Assembly (NCBI GenBank): GCA_021804105.1
Contig: JAJZKP010000004.1
Location: 1 to 59,852 of the forward strand
Direction of reading: 5' to 3'
Length of the DNA: 59,852 nt
Source of the DNA: Microcaldota archaeon
Lineage (GTDB): Archaea; Micrarchaeota; Micrarchaeia; Micrarchaeales; CABMGC01
The notes under the pieces were generated by a model. It had not been told where the DNA came from. It made no database searches and saw nothing but the letters and a program-made list of their open reading frames with translations. A program made the translations under genes and the position numbers. Positions 49,457 through 56,385 of the stretch are shown here, one piece after another. Within the stretch, counting starts at the first letter, position 1, and each line of letters opens with the position of its first letter.

Positions 49457-50881
49457 TCAGTTCATAGATGGGGTGCCCCTAAGGCTCTCTACGTAGCTAA
49501 GCATCTGGTAACGTTCCATCTCAGCAGAAAGGCCCTTGAGCGAGAGTGCAAGCAGGTAAATCACATTTTCCTTGAAATCTTCAGGGGTAATGTCTCCCTT
49601 GGCCGTCTGCTGTGCTAGTTCCATAACGCGCTTACCTACCATGAACTGCGCGGCGAAGTTGGGCCTGTATGCTCTTTCGAGAAGGCTCTCTACGTAATCG
49701 TACTTCATCATCTTAAGCATGCTTGCAAGTTGCTCGTCGCTGTTCGTCTCATCTACTACCCTATGCATATACTCCATTGCAAGGGTCATTTGCACTTCGG
49801 GCATTCCCTCATGCTTGTCGAGCAGGTCCAGGAGTACAGCGCGCGAATCCGCGAATTGGGCTTCTGATTCGATCATCTTCGATATAAATTCTGTAATTGT
49901 CTGGTGTACCGGATTATCCTGATCCTCAAGTATGTCATAATCATCAAAGCAGCGTATTATCCTCTTCATGTAGCCCTTGCGCACCTGCTTGGAGGCCATA
50001 AAGGACGCCTCTTCCCCAAGATTTGCATAACCGACCATTATGGGGAGCATTATCCTTGCAAGGGTCTCGCTTTCCGAGTACTCAAACACGGCGCTGCTAA
50101 CAGCATCGCTCGTAGCACGCTGGAGGTATAGGACTGGAGAGGCAAGCAGGACATGCCTGGCATTCTCGTCTATGCCTCGTATCATGCCCATCATGTCCCC
50201 AAGCCGCTCTAGTGCGGTTGTTATGTCAAGCAGTATTCCAGGCATGCCTTTGTATATGGCAAGCTCGGAGAGTATTCTGTCAACAAGCCCGGGATCACCG
50301 GAGACGCGTGCATACTGCTCTACAGAAGCATGGAGCGTGAACATGGCGCCATCATCCAGCGGGCCTAGGGATCTGGAGATGTCCCTGCCGTACTCCTTGC
50401 CAAGTGTCTCAACAAGACCCAGGAATGAAGGTTTTTCCTGTATTTCCCCAAGTGTGTGGTAGAAATATGCCGCACTTGCAATGCTGCTTATGGCTCCGGA
50501 AAACGCGGCCCTATCATCCGCATACGATTTAAGAGTGCGCATGACTACGTCATTGAGCATCCATTCTGAGAGGATGCTTGCACAATCGTGGTCTTCCTTG
50601 CACCTTCCCAAGTTGTCTGGAGTTACGAGTTCGAACATCACAAGCAGGTGCTCCTCGCTTCCAGGAAGACCTCTGTAAACTGCGATGGTCCTTGCAGCAG
50701 AGATCACTGAAGACTCCCTGTTGGTTGATTGGGCCAAGTTTTCCATTACATATAATATCTTATTGTCGTTTCTCTCATCGTTGGTGAGCAGTCTCTCTAC
50801 CGCCATCCTTGCGTCGAACGTGGTTGCGGCCTGTATCCGGTTTAATGCCGCAGTAGACCTCAAGTCTCGCTTGGCCTCCAT
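49457..50881 (-). CDS. Unknown helical protein, paralog of 47951-49399
   Basis: About 474 aa from ATG 50881, giving MEAKRDLRSTAALNRIQAA, aligned with MEGRYADRSATTLDRIGSM of the paralog. Shared blocks are KEDHDCASILSEWM, LARIMLPIMVGYANLGEEA, KGYMKRIIRCFDDYDI and a C-terminal YVESLRGTPSMN. It is acidic, helical and lacks TM segments. The tracked start at 50953 adds 24 residues and overlaps the divergent promoter, so it is rejected. A shared TATA box serves this gene and the antiporter. Confidence 0.65.
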   Translation of the reverse strand: MEAKRDLRSTAALNRIQAATTFDARMAVERLLTNDERNDNKILYVMENLAQSTNRESSVISAARTIAVYRGLPGSEEHLLVMFELVTPDNLGRCKEDHDCASILSEWMLNDVVMRTLKSYADDRAAFSGAISSIASAAYFYHTLGEIQEKPSFLGLVETLGKEYGRDISRSLGPLDDGAMFTLHASVEQYARVSGDPGLVDRILSELAIYKGMPGILLDITTALERLGDMMGMIRGIDENARHVLLASPVLYLQRATSDAVSSAVFEYSESETLARIMLPIMVGYANLGEEASFMASKQVRKGYMKRIIRCFDDYDILEDQDNPVHQTITEFISKMIESEAQFADSRAVLLDLLDKHEGMPEVQMTLAMEYMHRVVDETNSDEQLASMLKMMKYDYVESLLERAYRPNFAAQFMVGKRVMELAQQTAKGDITPEDFKENVIYLLALSLKGLSAEMERYQMLSYVESLRGTPSMN

Positions 50882-50916
50882 AAAATCAGAAGAATTGAAA
50901 TGAATCGAATTTGCAT

Positions 50917-50926
50917 CTATAAATAG
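50917..50926. promoter_or_regulatory. Near-palindromic TATA box shared by two divergent genes
   Basis: CTATAAATAG reads CTATTTATAG on the other strand, so TBP could bind in either direction. Distances fit both: about 27-36 bases to the plus-strand ATG (50953) and 36-45 to the minus-strand ATG (50881). No other TATA box is seen between the genes. Confidence 0.55.
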
Positions 50927-50952
50927 TTTCTCTACAACAGCGAAGGCCAGCA

Positions 50953-52278
50953 ATGGGCGTGTGGGATAAGTGTTATGGTATTTTATTCATGATATTTCAA
51001 GATCCGATAGAGAAGATGGTTGACTCTACTATAGAGATAGGGCTTACAGTATTCATCATGTTGATAGCAATAGCACAGCTTATCGCGTTAAGGCTAAGGA
51101 TTCCGTATACTCTGATGTTGGTGTTCATAGGCATAGGAATAACGGCTTTCTCTACCCTTGCCCTCAGCCCAGGGTGGATACAGTTCTCAGTAAACCAGAT
51201 AGGCGCTTTATACAACCAGCTGGTAGGCACAGGTCTCTTTGTAGGGCTGATCGTACCGCCACTTCTCTTTGAGGCCATGATACATATACGCAGGAGAGAG
51301 CTGGTAGCGGTGTTCAGGCCAGCCTTAGCACTGGCTACCGTGGGGGTGGTGGTCTCGACGGTGGTGGCAGGCATAGTAGTATGGAAGATTGCAGGTATTT
51401 CCCTTTTTTCGGCATTGCTCTTTGCAGTGATTGTAGCCCCGACAGATACAATAACCATATTGCAAGTATTCAGACGCATAAAGGTTCCGGCAAGGCTTTC
51501 CACACTAATGGAAATTGAAGCTGCCTTCAATGACGCTAGTGCCATAGTCCTTTTTAGCATACTTATCTCTTCGGCAAAGCTGATCGACGCGCTTTCAATA
51601 TTGAATGGCATAGAGATATTCGTATATAATTTCCTGGCGGGCATAGCCATAGGCATAGCGATAGCTGTTGCTGCAGGGCGGATACACGCCTGGGTGAATG
51701 ACAAGCTTGCAGAAACAACGCTTACCATAGTAGCTGTTTATGGATCGTACGTACTCGCCACAAGCATAGGTGCATCTGGACTTATAGCTGTTGCCATAGT
51801 TGGGCTTTACTTTGGCAACAGCACAATGAAACGTGCAGTATCTAAAAGCGTAAAGGCTTCCATACTGTCATTTTGGGAGATAGCTGCATTCCTAGGAAAT
51901 GCTGTCGCATTCATGCTCATAGGTTTTGAGACAAACCTGGTGCTGTTCTTCGATGCGTCATTGCTTATATTGGTTGCCTACCTTGCAACCATAATAGCGC
52001 GAGTAGTTGCCGTATACCCGACATTTGCCATATTTAAGAGGCTTGGAAACGGAATGCCATCTGCTTGGGGCAACATTGCCACCATGGGAGGAGTCAGGGG
52101 GGCCCTTTCCATAGCACTCCTGGCCACGCTTGCAGGAACTGGAATACTCCCCAGTTCCGAATTGTCAGTGATAACGACCATGGTGTTAGGGGTTGTATTC
52201 ATTTCAATAATAGCGCAAGTTCCGATTCTCTCGCGCTATGCCAAGGGCATCTTTGGTAAGAAGACCGATAGTGCATAG
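50953..52278 (+). CDS. Na+/H+ (or K+/H+) antiporter, CPA1/NhaP type
   Basis: A 441-aa protein with about 12 TM segments. It has VPPLLFEAMIHIRRRELV, VIVAPTDTITI, EIEAAFNDASAIVLFSILI and the late GGVRGALSIALLATLAG. These are the CPA1 core motifs, with the ND pair at the ion-binding site. It exchanges Na+ or K+ for H+ and would help pH homeostasis in acid. The ATG at 50953 is compatible with the TATA box; MIFQDP at 50989 is an alternative. It is divergent from the unknown paralog pair. A strong hairpin terminator follows. Confidence 0.92.
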   Translation: MGVWDKCYGILFMIFQDPIEKMVDSTIEIGLTVFIMLIAIAQLIALRLRIPYTLMLVFIGIGITAFSTLALSPGWIQFSVNQIGALYNQLVGTGLFVGLIVPPLLFEAMIHIRRRELVAVFRPALALATVGVVVSTVVAGIVVWKIAGISLFSALLFAVIVAPTDTITILQVFRRIKVPARLSTLMEIEAAFNDASAIVLFSILISSAKLIDALSILNGIEIFVYNFLAGIAIGIAIAVAAGRIHAWVNDKLAETTLTIVAVYGSYVLATSIGASGLIAVAIVGLYFGNSTMKRAVSKSVKASILSFWEIAAFLGNAVAFMLIGFETNLVLFFDASLLILVAYLATIIARVVAVYPTFAIFKRLGNGMPSAWGNIATMGGVRGALSIALLATLAGTGILPSSELSVITTMVLGVVFISIIAQVPILSRYAKGIFGKKTDSA

Positions 52279-52302
52279 ACGCAGGTTGAGGCATTGCTGC
52301 TA

Positions 52303-52336
52303 AACTCGGAGCTTTTTAGATAAAGCTGCGAGTTTT
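52303..52336 (+). terminator. Hairpin terminator of the antiporter gene
   Basis: AACTCGgAGCTTT - TTAGAT - AAAGCTgCGAGTT forms a 13-bp stem with one G-G mismatch and a 6-nt loop, followed by a short T run. It lies 25 bases after the antiporter stop. Confidence 0.65.
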
Positions 52337-52436
52337 AGTAGGTTTAAGAATATTGGTCAGCTATTCCCGTATGCTCCAGATCGTGTTGGAGATAATCCAT
52401 TGTAGAAGAAACAAATGATACTTTGATTTATGTGTT

Positions 52437-53390
52437 TTGCGTATTTGTTATAATGTGTTTGTTATGATATTCATTCAGGAAGCGATATATAAGAATAAAC
52501 GATCGTCGCCATCTTTAAGTTCGAAGGGTAGACCTAAGGCCCAGTCTGCAATGGAATATCTGATGACATATGGATGGGCTATTCTCATAATAGCAATAGT
52601 TCTAGGTGTGCTCTACTACTTGGGCGTATTCAATGCCACTAATCTGGCACCGCATGCACAGCCAAGTAGTTGCCAGGTCTACAGGCCGAATGGGCCAGGG
52701 AGCCCTCAGTTCCTTTCGCTACAGGGCACATGCGGGCTTCTGCCAACGTATGTGGGTGCATTCGGTAGTGGTTCTGATATATATGGTTCTGTACCCACGC
52801 TGCAAACTGCTACAGGCACGTACGACACAGTTTCTTTCTGGATGTATTGGGCAGGGTCCAGCGGCGAAGTCGTATATGGAGAAGGCGGATCTACAGAGGA
52901 TGGATACACATTGTATTTCCCTAGCTATAACAACTGTTTTGGCTTTAACACAAACCATGGCGACCTGTATGGGGTAAACGCCTTGCCGCTTGCAAACAAG
53001 TGGGTATTTGTAACTGCAGTAATGTACAATGGTGGCTCCTACGTAGGCAATTCCCTGCTATACATAAATGGGGTAAGCCAAGCCCTGACCCAGTGCTCTG
53101 GAACAGCAGAAACCGGATTATCATATACACCATATAACATATCCTATCCAGGCTACTATTTCAATGGAAAGCTTTCTAACTTACAAGTGTATAACAGCTC
53201 GCTATCTGCAAATGACATAAAAGCGCTTTACAATGAAGGTATCGGAGGAGCCCCGCTTGATCTTGAGAATCTAGTTGCATGGATACCTCTCAATGGAAAT
53301 TCGGATGATTACTCTGGTAATCTAAATAGTGGTACGGCAACATCAGTCGCATATACAAGTTCATGGACATCTGGCTATTCTGCGCCTTAA
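52437..53390 (+). CDS. Pilin-like protein with LamG/ConA-type domain
   Basis: A 317-aa protein. After a basic N-terminus (GRPKAQSAMEYL) comes MTYGWAILIIAIVLGVLYYL, a class III signal peptide and assembly helix. The large C-terminal part resembles a LamG/concanavalin-like jelly roll: TYDTVSFWMYWAGSSGE, NKWVFVTAVMYNGGSY, YINGVSQA, YFNGKLSNLQVYNSSLSANDIKALYNEG. Such folds bind sugars. It could be a pilus-tip or surface adhesin. The tracked start may be long; ATG 52464 is an alternative. It shares its signal type with the gene at 2492. Confidence 0.78.
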   Translation: MRICYNVFVMIFIQEAIYKNKRSSPSLSSKGRPKAQSAMEYLMTYGWAILIIAIVLGVLYYLGVFNATNLAPHAQPSSCQVYRPNGPGSPQFLSLQGTCGLLPTYVGAFGSGSDIYGSVPTLQTATGTYDTVSFWMYWAGSSGEVVYGEGGSTEDGYTLYFPSYNNCFGFNTNHGDLYGVNALPLANKWVFVTAVMYNGGSYVGNSLLYINGVSQALTQCSGTAETGLSYTPYNISYPGYYFNGKLSNLQVYNSSLSANDIKALYNEGIGGAPLDLENLVAWIPLNGNSDDYSGNLNSGTATSVAYTSSWTSGYSAP

Positions 53391-53489
53391 AGCAATGATC
53401 TGGAGAGCCTTAGATGCAGAGGTACTCTATAACGGTGGGTTCTAAAATAGGATATCTATTGGTGCAAGCATATCGGGGTGCTAAGTCCT

Positions 53490-53543
53490 AACTCAAGCGC
53501 ATCGCCCGATGCACAAGATGCGCTACAGGCACATCTCCGACAG
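53490..53543 (+). repeat. tRNA-Asn-derived repeat, copy A (left flank of the ATPase gene)
   Basis: It begins with 19 bases (53495-53513, AAGCGCATCGCCCGATGCA) identical to the 3' end of tRNA-Asn plus downstream flank (59728-59746). It continues with about 29 bases (CAAGATGCGCTACAGGCA...) shared with copy B but not with the tRNA locus. GCGCATC (53498-53504) and GATGCGC (53517-53523) form a perfect 7-bp hairpin. A and B differ at 6 of 48 aligned positions. Confidence 0.75.
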
Positions 53544-53576
53544 TGCATCTTTATAATGTCTTTCAGAGAGGCAATA

Positions 53577-53607
53577 TTTAAATATTTATGTCTTCTATAT
53601 AAGACAT
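53577..53607 (+). promoter_or_regulatory. ATPase-gene promoter with inverted repeat
   Basis: TTTAAATATTTA (from 53577) is a TATA candidate. ATGTCTT-CTATAT-AAGACAT (53588-53607) is a perfect 7-bp inverted repeat that ends one base before the ATG. It could be an operator overlapping the transcription start. A related ATGTCTT occurs at about 53556. Confidence 0.5.
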
Positions 53608-53608
53608 T

Positions 53609-54928
53609 ATGAAAGAGGAGTTCCGCTACGTGGTAAGTGAATGGCTTGCTAGGAAGCTGCCTGAGACCGTAGCGAGAGATGTAAACATAGACCTAAATGC
53701 AGACAAGATAATAGCAATAGCAGGGGTAAGGCGTGCCGGCAAGACCTATCTACTTTTCGACACGATAAAGAAGCTGGCTGGAAGCGGCGTGCCTAGGGAA
53801 AACATGCTTTACATAAATTTTGATGATGATAGGCTGATGGGCCTGGCGAGTGGCGACCTTGATGACATACTAAGCGCTTACTACGAACTGGCGCAGCCTA
53901 AAAAGGATTCTGGCATTTTTTTGTTCTTGGATGAGATACAGAACGTGAAGAACTGGGAGCTGTGGGTAAGGAGAACATACGATTCGAAGAAATGCAGGAT
54001 ATTCATAACGGGATCTAGCTCTAAACTTCTAAGCAGAGAGATTGCCACTTCGCTGGTAGGAAGGAATATAACCTATGTGTTATACCCTTTCTCTTTCAGA
54101 GAGTTTCTCTCAGCAAAAGGCGTAAGGCTAGGGAAGGACATCTTGCATAGCTATGAACGTCATAGAGTAAATGCCTTGGCTAAGGAGTATATGACAAATG
54201 GCGGGTTTCCAGAAACGGCATTTGAAACGGATAGTGAGACAAAGAAGAGGACAATAAGCTCATATTACGATGCAATATTGTACAGGGATATAATAAGCAG
54301 ATATAGGGTTGAGGATGCGAACAGGCTGGAGATGGTCTTCAGATATGCAATTAACACGTATAGCAGCGGGTTCAGCACTGTGAAACTCTACAACTACTTC
54401 AAGAGCCAGAACCTTGGGATAAGCAGGCAGACTATAAGCAATTTTATCAAGTTCGGAGAACAGACGTTCCTCTTCTACCAGCTATTGCAATTCTTTAAGG
54501 GCTTCAAAAGATCCAATCAGTCCAGGAAGAAGTTATATGTTGTTGACAATGCAATAATAACTCTGCTGATATCTAGCCCAGAATACGGAAAATTGCTAGA
54601 AAATATAGTCCTGATTGAACTTCTACGTAGGAAGGAAAGAAACCCGTCTATCGAGCTAAATTACTTAAACAACAAAGAGGGTGAGGTTGATTTTGTAGTT
54701 TCAGAAGGCGGATCTATAAAAGAGCTTATACAGGTGACTTACGAACTTAATCAAAAGAACATGGAGAGGGAACTGAGACCTCTCTTAAGCGCGATGAAGG
54801 AGCTCAAGCCCGAGAGATGTGTGCTAATAACCTTCAATGCCATAGGCAGGGAAACGGTTGTGGAAAAGGGCGTAGAGGCATTGACATTTGTGCAATGGGC
54901 ACTAGGTGCTTACGATAGGAAGCTATAG
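53609..54928 (+). CDS. ATPase with DUF4143-type C-terminal domain
   Basis: A 439-aa protein. The AAA+ domain has Walker A AGVRRAGKTYLLF (about residues 38-50), Walker B IFLFLDEIQ (about 105-113) and sensor FITGSSSKLLS. The C-terminal part contains LNYLNNKEGEVDFVV, a DUF4143 signature with nuclease-like E-V-D pattern. These ATPases are common in archaea and bacteria, often in mobile or poorly conserved regions; their function is unclear. It is bounded on both sides by copies A and B of a hairpin repeat that ends in tRNA-Asn-like sequence. Confidence 0.85.
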   Translation: MKEEFRYVVSEWLARKLPETVARDVNIDLNADKIIAIAGVRRAGKTYLLFDTIKKLAGSGVPRENMLYINFDDDRLMGLASGDLDDILSAYYELAQPKKDSGIFLFLDEIQNVKNWELWVRRTYDSKKCRIFITGSSSKLLSREIATSLVGRNITYVLYPFSFREFLSAKGVRLGKDILHSYERHRVNALAKEYMTNGGFPETAFETDSETKKRTISSYYDAILYRDIISRYRVEDANRLEMVFRYAINTYSSGFSTVKLYNYFKSQNLGISRQTISNFIKFGEQTFLFYQLLQFFKGFKRSNQSRKKLYVVDNAIITLLISSPEYGKLLENIVLIELLRRKERNPSIELNYLNNKEGEVDFVVSEGGSIKELIQVTYELNQKNMERELRPLLSAMKELKPERCVLITFNAIGRETVVEKGVEALTFVQWALGAYDRKL

Positions 54929-54946
54929 CTTGTGTCATAGGAGCAG

Positions 54947-55000
54947 AACTTGAAGGCCATCGCCCGAAGCACAAGATGTGCCACAGGCACATCCCCGACA
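54947..55000 (+). repeat. tRNA-Asn-derived repeat, copy B (right flank of the ATPase gene)
   Basis: It reads ACTTGAAGGCCATCGCCCGA, then AGCACAAGATGTGCCACAGG and CACATCCCCGACA. The first part is a mutated form of the tRNA-Asn end; ACTTGAAG matches the tRNA flank better than copy A does. GATGTGCC-ACA-GGCACATC (54975-54993) is a perfect 8-bp hairpin. No T run follows, so it is not a simple terminator. A promoter for the DUF488 gene follows. Confidence 0.75.
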
Positions 55001-55113
55001 AGGAAGTTTTAAATAATGTGTTTTAATTGATGTAAATCGTATAGATTTATTTAAACATATAAGGAACGTACAGAGAAGGTAGGATACTAAAACATATTAG
55101 TATGGTCTGATTT

Positions 55114-55638
55114 ATGGCTAAAAACAAGCATTTAATTTTTACTATAGGCCACTCAACACATAAGCTTAGAGAATTTGTGAGGTTGCTGGACGCATACAAG
55201 ATAAAGGAATTAGTAGATATACGTACCATACCTAAATCTCGGGTCAATCCGCAGTTCAACGAGAAACGACTTGCTGCTGGCCTAAAGAGGCATCGCATAC
55301 GCTACATGCATATGAAAGGACTCGGAGGCCTCAGGCACCCGTTGAAGAACTCAGCCAATACATACTGGTACAATGCGTCATTCAGAGGTTTCGCAGACTA
55401 TATGCAGACCAGCGAGTTCAGAGAGAGTCTCATCGAGCTTATAAGCCTGGCAAAGAAAAGGCAGACGGCCATAATGTGTGCAGAGGCAGTGCCATGGAGA
55501 TGTCATAGATCGCTGATAGCAGATGCACTTCTCGTCAGGGGTGTGGATGTCAGACACATCTTCAGTCCAACCAATTCAAAATCACACGAGCTAACAAAAA
55601 GCGCAAGGGTGAACAGATTGAATATAGTGTATAAATAA
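55114..55638 (+). CDS. DUF488 family protein
   Basis: A 174-aa protein. It begins with FTIGHSTHKLREFVRLLDAY and VDIRTIPKSRVNPQF, continues with YMHMKGLGGLRHP and ends with IMCAEAVPWRCHRSLIADALL. These are the DUF488 hallmarks; the C-A-E..P-W-x-C-H-R site suggests a catalytic role, but the reaction is unknown. It is the first plus-strand gene after copy B. A TATA-like AAACATATTAGTA (about 55090) would make the mRNA leaderless. It is followed 5 bases later by the 4-TM protein gene. Confidence 0.9.
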   Translation: MAKNKHLIFTIGHSTHKLREFVRLLDAYKIKELVDIRTIPKSRVNPQFNEKRLAAGLKRHRIRYMHMKGLGGLRHPLKNSANTYWYNASFRGFADYMQTSEFRESLIELISLAKKRQTAIMCAEAVPWRCHRSLIADALLVRGVDVRHIFSPTNSKSHELTKSARVNRLNIVYK

Positions 55639-55643
55639 CCGGC

Positions 55644-56081
55644 ATGCAAGAGATAATCGGTGCGTTTATGGATAATGTTGCTGCAACGAGCAAGATGGTA
55701 AAGCTTTACATAGCTACGGGATTCTTGTATTTCGTAATCGGTACGATACTTCTTGCTTTTAGCATGTCAGGCGCAGTCGCTGTAAGTAGAGACCCGATAT
55801 TCATACTATTATTGTATGGCTTTGTCACACAGCTGATTTTTGGCGTTTCGTACATCTTCGTGCCTGGAGTTTCCCGACATAGCGGGGCCAATTACAAGGC
55901 AATAATTGCAGAATACATTCTTCTGAATTCAGGGATAATTGTATTTGAGGGTGTTGCACTTACTGGCCGGAAGGATGTTGTGGTGCTACTTGGAGGTCTA
56001 ATAGCGTTAATTATAGCTGTCCTGCTGCATGCAATTAACATATGGCACACGATAATTGGCAGGAAAAAAGGTACGGTGTGA
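55644..56081 (+). CDS. Unknown 4-TM membrane protein
   Basis: A 145-aa protein with four hydrophobic segments (about 22-44, 53-75, 88-106 and 110-130). It contains FGVSYIFVPGVSRHSGANYK and a closing NIWHTIIG. I do not recognise the family; the pattern recalls small heme-copper oxidase-like membrane proteins, but no ligand set is clear. ATG 55668 has GGTG 5 bases before it and may be the true start (the first 8 residues would be dropped). It follows the DUF488 gene closely and is likely co-transcribed with it. Confidence 0.65.
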   Translation: MQEIIGAFMDNVAATSKMVKLYIATGFLYFVIGTILLAFSMSGAVAVSRDPIFILLLYGFVTQLIFGVSYIFVPGVSRHSGANYKAIIAEYILLNSGIIVFEGVALTGRKDVVVLLGGLIALIIAVLLHAINIWHTIIGRKKGTV

Positions 56082-56089
56082 TTATAACA

Positions 56090-56340
56090 TTATGTCATCC
56101 TGTCCAACGCTTCATTCCTTGCCTTGTCATCTATATAATCGTCAATCAATGGGCATATGTCTCCCTCTCCATCTTATGATGCCCTATCGCCAGCTGCTCC
56201 AGATTCGTCTCCGGTTCATATCTCTGTTCTTTAATCTTGTAAATATTCTGTTTAAATCACACTTATCTTATGGTGCTGCAATACCTGCCCGCCTATCATT
56301 GCCGAACCTTCTTCCAGCCTCTGTTTGGCGTGAGTGGCGT
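56090..56340 (-). pseudogene. Possible decayed minus-strand gene
   Basis: In this 304-base gap the minus strand shows protein-like text in broken frames. One frame reads KIKEQRYEPETNLEQLAIGH, then a stop. Another frame continues DICPLIDDYIDDKARNEALDRMT to a TAA near 56090. Further up, RRFGNDRRAGIAAP is open in yet another frame. Together they suggest a small gene broken by frameshifts. No family is named, and the segments could also be chance. Confidence 0.3.
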
Positions 56341-56385
56341 ATAGCAATTTAAATGGTTTAGTCGCATATTAGTATAGGGGGTTAG

